Below are positions 59,162 through 59,714 of a stretch of 59,714 bases of DNA, piece after piece; the stretch's first letter is position 1, and the number at the start of each line of letters is the position of its first letter. The notes beneath the pieces are model-generated. The model had not been told where the DNA came from. It searched no databases and saw only the letters and a program-made list of their open reading frames with translations. The position numbers and the translations under genes were made by a program. This DNA is from Xanthobacteraceae bacterium (GTDB lineage: Bacteria > Pseudomonadota > Alphaproteobacteria > Rhizobiales > Xanthobacteraceae), in assembly GCA_019746135.1 (NCBI GenBank), contig JAIESI010000006.1:1-59714 (forward strand), given 5' to 3'.

Positions 59162-59335
59162 GCGAGCGCGTTCGCCCGCGTCTCGGTGAAGATCGATGAC
59201 CTGGGGGCGGACGTGATCGCGGTCGGTCACGGCGAGCCGGCGAGCGGCGAGCAGATCGAACGTTTGCGGGGGTTGATCCGGTCAGGTCAGGTCCATGAGG
59301 ACGCGCTCCGCACGCGAATAATTTCAATGATGTGA
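59162..59335 (+). pseudogene. possible 3' remnant of a metallo-beta-lactamase-fold gene
   Basis: Directly after the DUF992 stop, in the same frame, 57 codons stay open to a TGA at 59333-59335. The translation includes Ala-Asp-Val-Ile-Ala-Val-Gly-His-Gly-Glu-Pro followed by a helix with Glu-Gln-Ile-Glu-Arg-Leu-Arg-Gly-Leu-Ile, which resembles the C-terminal Gly-His-Gly segment of metallo-beta-lactamase-fold hydrolases. There is no start codon, so at most it is a truncated gene end. The match is short and from memory. Confidence 0.3.
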
Positions 59336-59714
59336 TTCATGTCCGGGGCCAAGCGATGGCGACAAATCGGCGCGCGCCGGCCCGGTGGAACGGCTCTGCT
59401 CAAGTAAACAGCCGCTTAACAGCCGAGGTCGTCCGGCCCGATGCGCGCGGGTCGTCGGCCGGCGGACCACGCAAAGCAACCGCCCTATGCGCGTTTTCGC
59501 GAGTGTCGTCGGCCGTTGGCCGAGTAACCCGCGGCTCACCTTGGTGATTCAAACGTCGGCCGAATGATTCAAATTCGACGGAATCCGCCCGTTTTGGCCG
59601 CAGATGTTAGAGCTAATTAACTTCTGAATGGGAATCTCCGAGGTGCCGTCGCGGGGTTGGTTGGAAATGAGGGTGGCGTAGTCTCCGAGGTGATCAACCT
59701 CGAATCATCCGGCG
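59336..59714. other. terminal stretch without a recognised gene
   Basis: About 380 bp to the window end. Open frames are short, lack ribosome-binding sites and look like shadows. The last 150 bp are more AT-rich (AGAGCTAATTAACTTCTGAA near 59610-59629), which may mark the promoter region of a gene beyond the window. The direct repeat GATTCAAA occurs at about 59547-59554 and 59568-59575. Confidence 0.4.

Overview
The window is high-GC DNA with dense divergent and convergent operons, very few stop-bounded gaps, and several palindromic intergenic elements of a style I associate with Bradyrhizobium, Rhodopseudomonas and relatives. Together with the gene content (orphan Bug-type tricarboxylate binding proteins, two complete branched-chain-amino-acid-type ABC systems, DUF992 and DUF4105 proteins, an xseB/deacetylase pair, a GAAC-N7-GAAC SOS-type box) this points to a soil or freshwater alphaproteobacterium of the order Hyphomicrobiales (Nitrobacteraceae/Xanthobacteraceae-like). 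The assignment rests on pattern recognition, not on a search.

Layout. 71-1786 (minus): small lipoprotein, xseB, histone-deacetylase-like amidohydrolase. 1850-4916 (minus): a tight acyl-CoA dehydrogenase / VOC / HSDL2-like SDR operon. 4994-7195: two convergent Bug binding proteins separated by a palindromic element with a 12-G run. 7196-7972: gene-free, with seven consecutive hairpins and an SOS-type box. 7973-12958 (minus): outer-membrane barrel, cysteine-rich secreted protein, LuxR regulator, ThDP enzyme. 13436: tRNA-Gln. 13588-20445: an amidase divergent from a TRAP transporter operon that continues into an alpha/beta hydrolase with a cysteine nucleophile and a luciferase-like monooxygenase. 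20646-24650: a single RidA protein divergent from a GntR / triple-RidA fusion / Bug operon that ends in a strong terminator. 24890-30800: membrane proteins of unknown function, a MarR regulator with a second luciferase-like monooxygenase, and an OprB-like porin. 30950-34525: SitABCD-type manganese/iron ABC transporter. 34531-37593 (minus): GntR regulator and a lone molybdopterin-binding oxidoreductase subunit. 37780-43201 and 43505-48462: two full Liv-type ABC systems, the first followed by an SDR. 48639-53142: a PuuE-like deacetylase-fold protein, two paralogous NMT1-type binding proteins, a permease and an ATPase. 53249-59161: DUF4105 protein, RND efflux adaptor and pump, DUF992 protein. The last about 400 bp look non-coding apart from a possible metallo-beta-lactamase-fold remnant.

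Function. The window is dominated by uptake and catabolism: six transport systems or binding-protein sets, each next to oxidoreductases, hydrolases or amidases and its own one-component regulator (GntR, MarR, LuxR). The 13.6-24.6 kb stretch resembles a scrambled Rut-type (pyrimidine ring-opening) gene set, with a luciferase-like monooxygenase, alpha/beta hydrolase, RidA and amidase, but also encodes a protein made of three fused RidA domains that all appear to lack the catalytic arginine. That operon, with its three-copy TTTCGAAA operator region, is the best candidate for an undescribed system here. No phage, integrase, transposase, CRISPR array or rRNA was seen.
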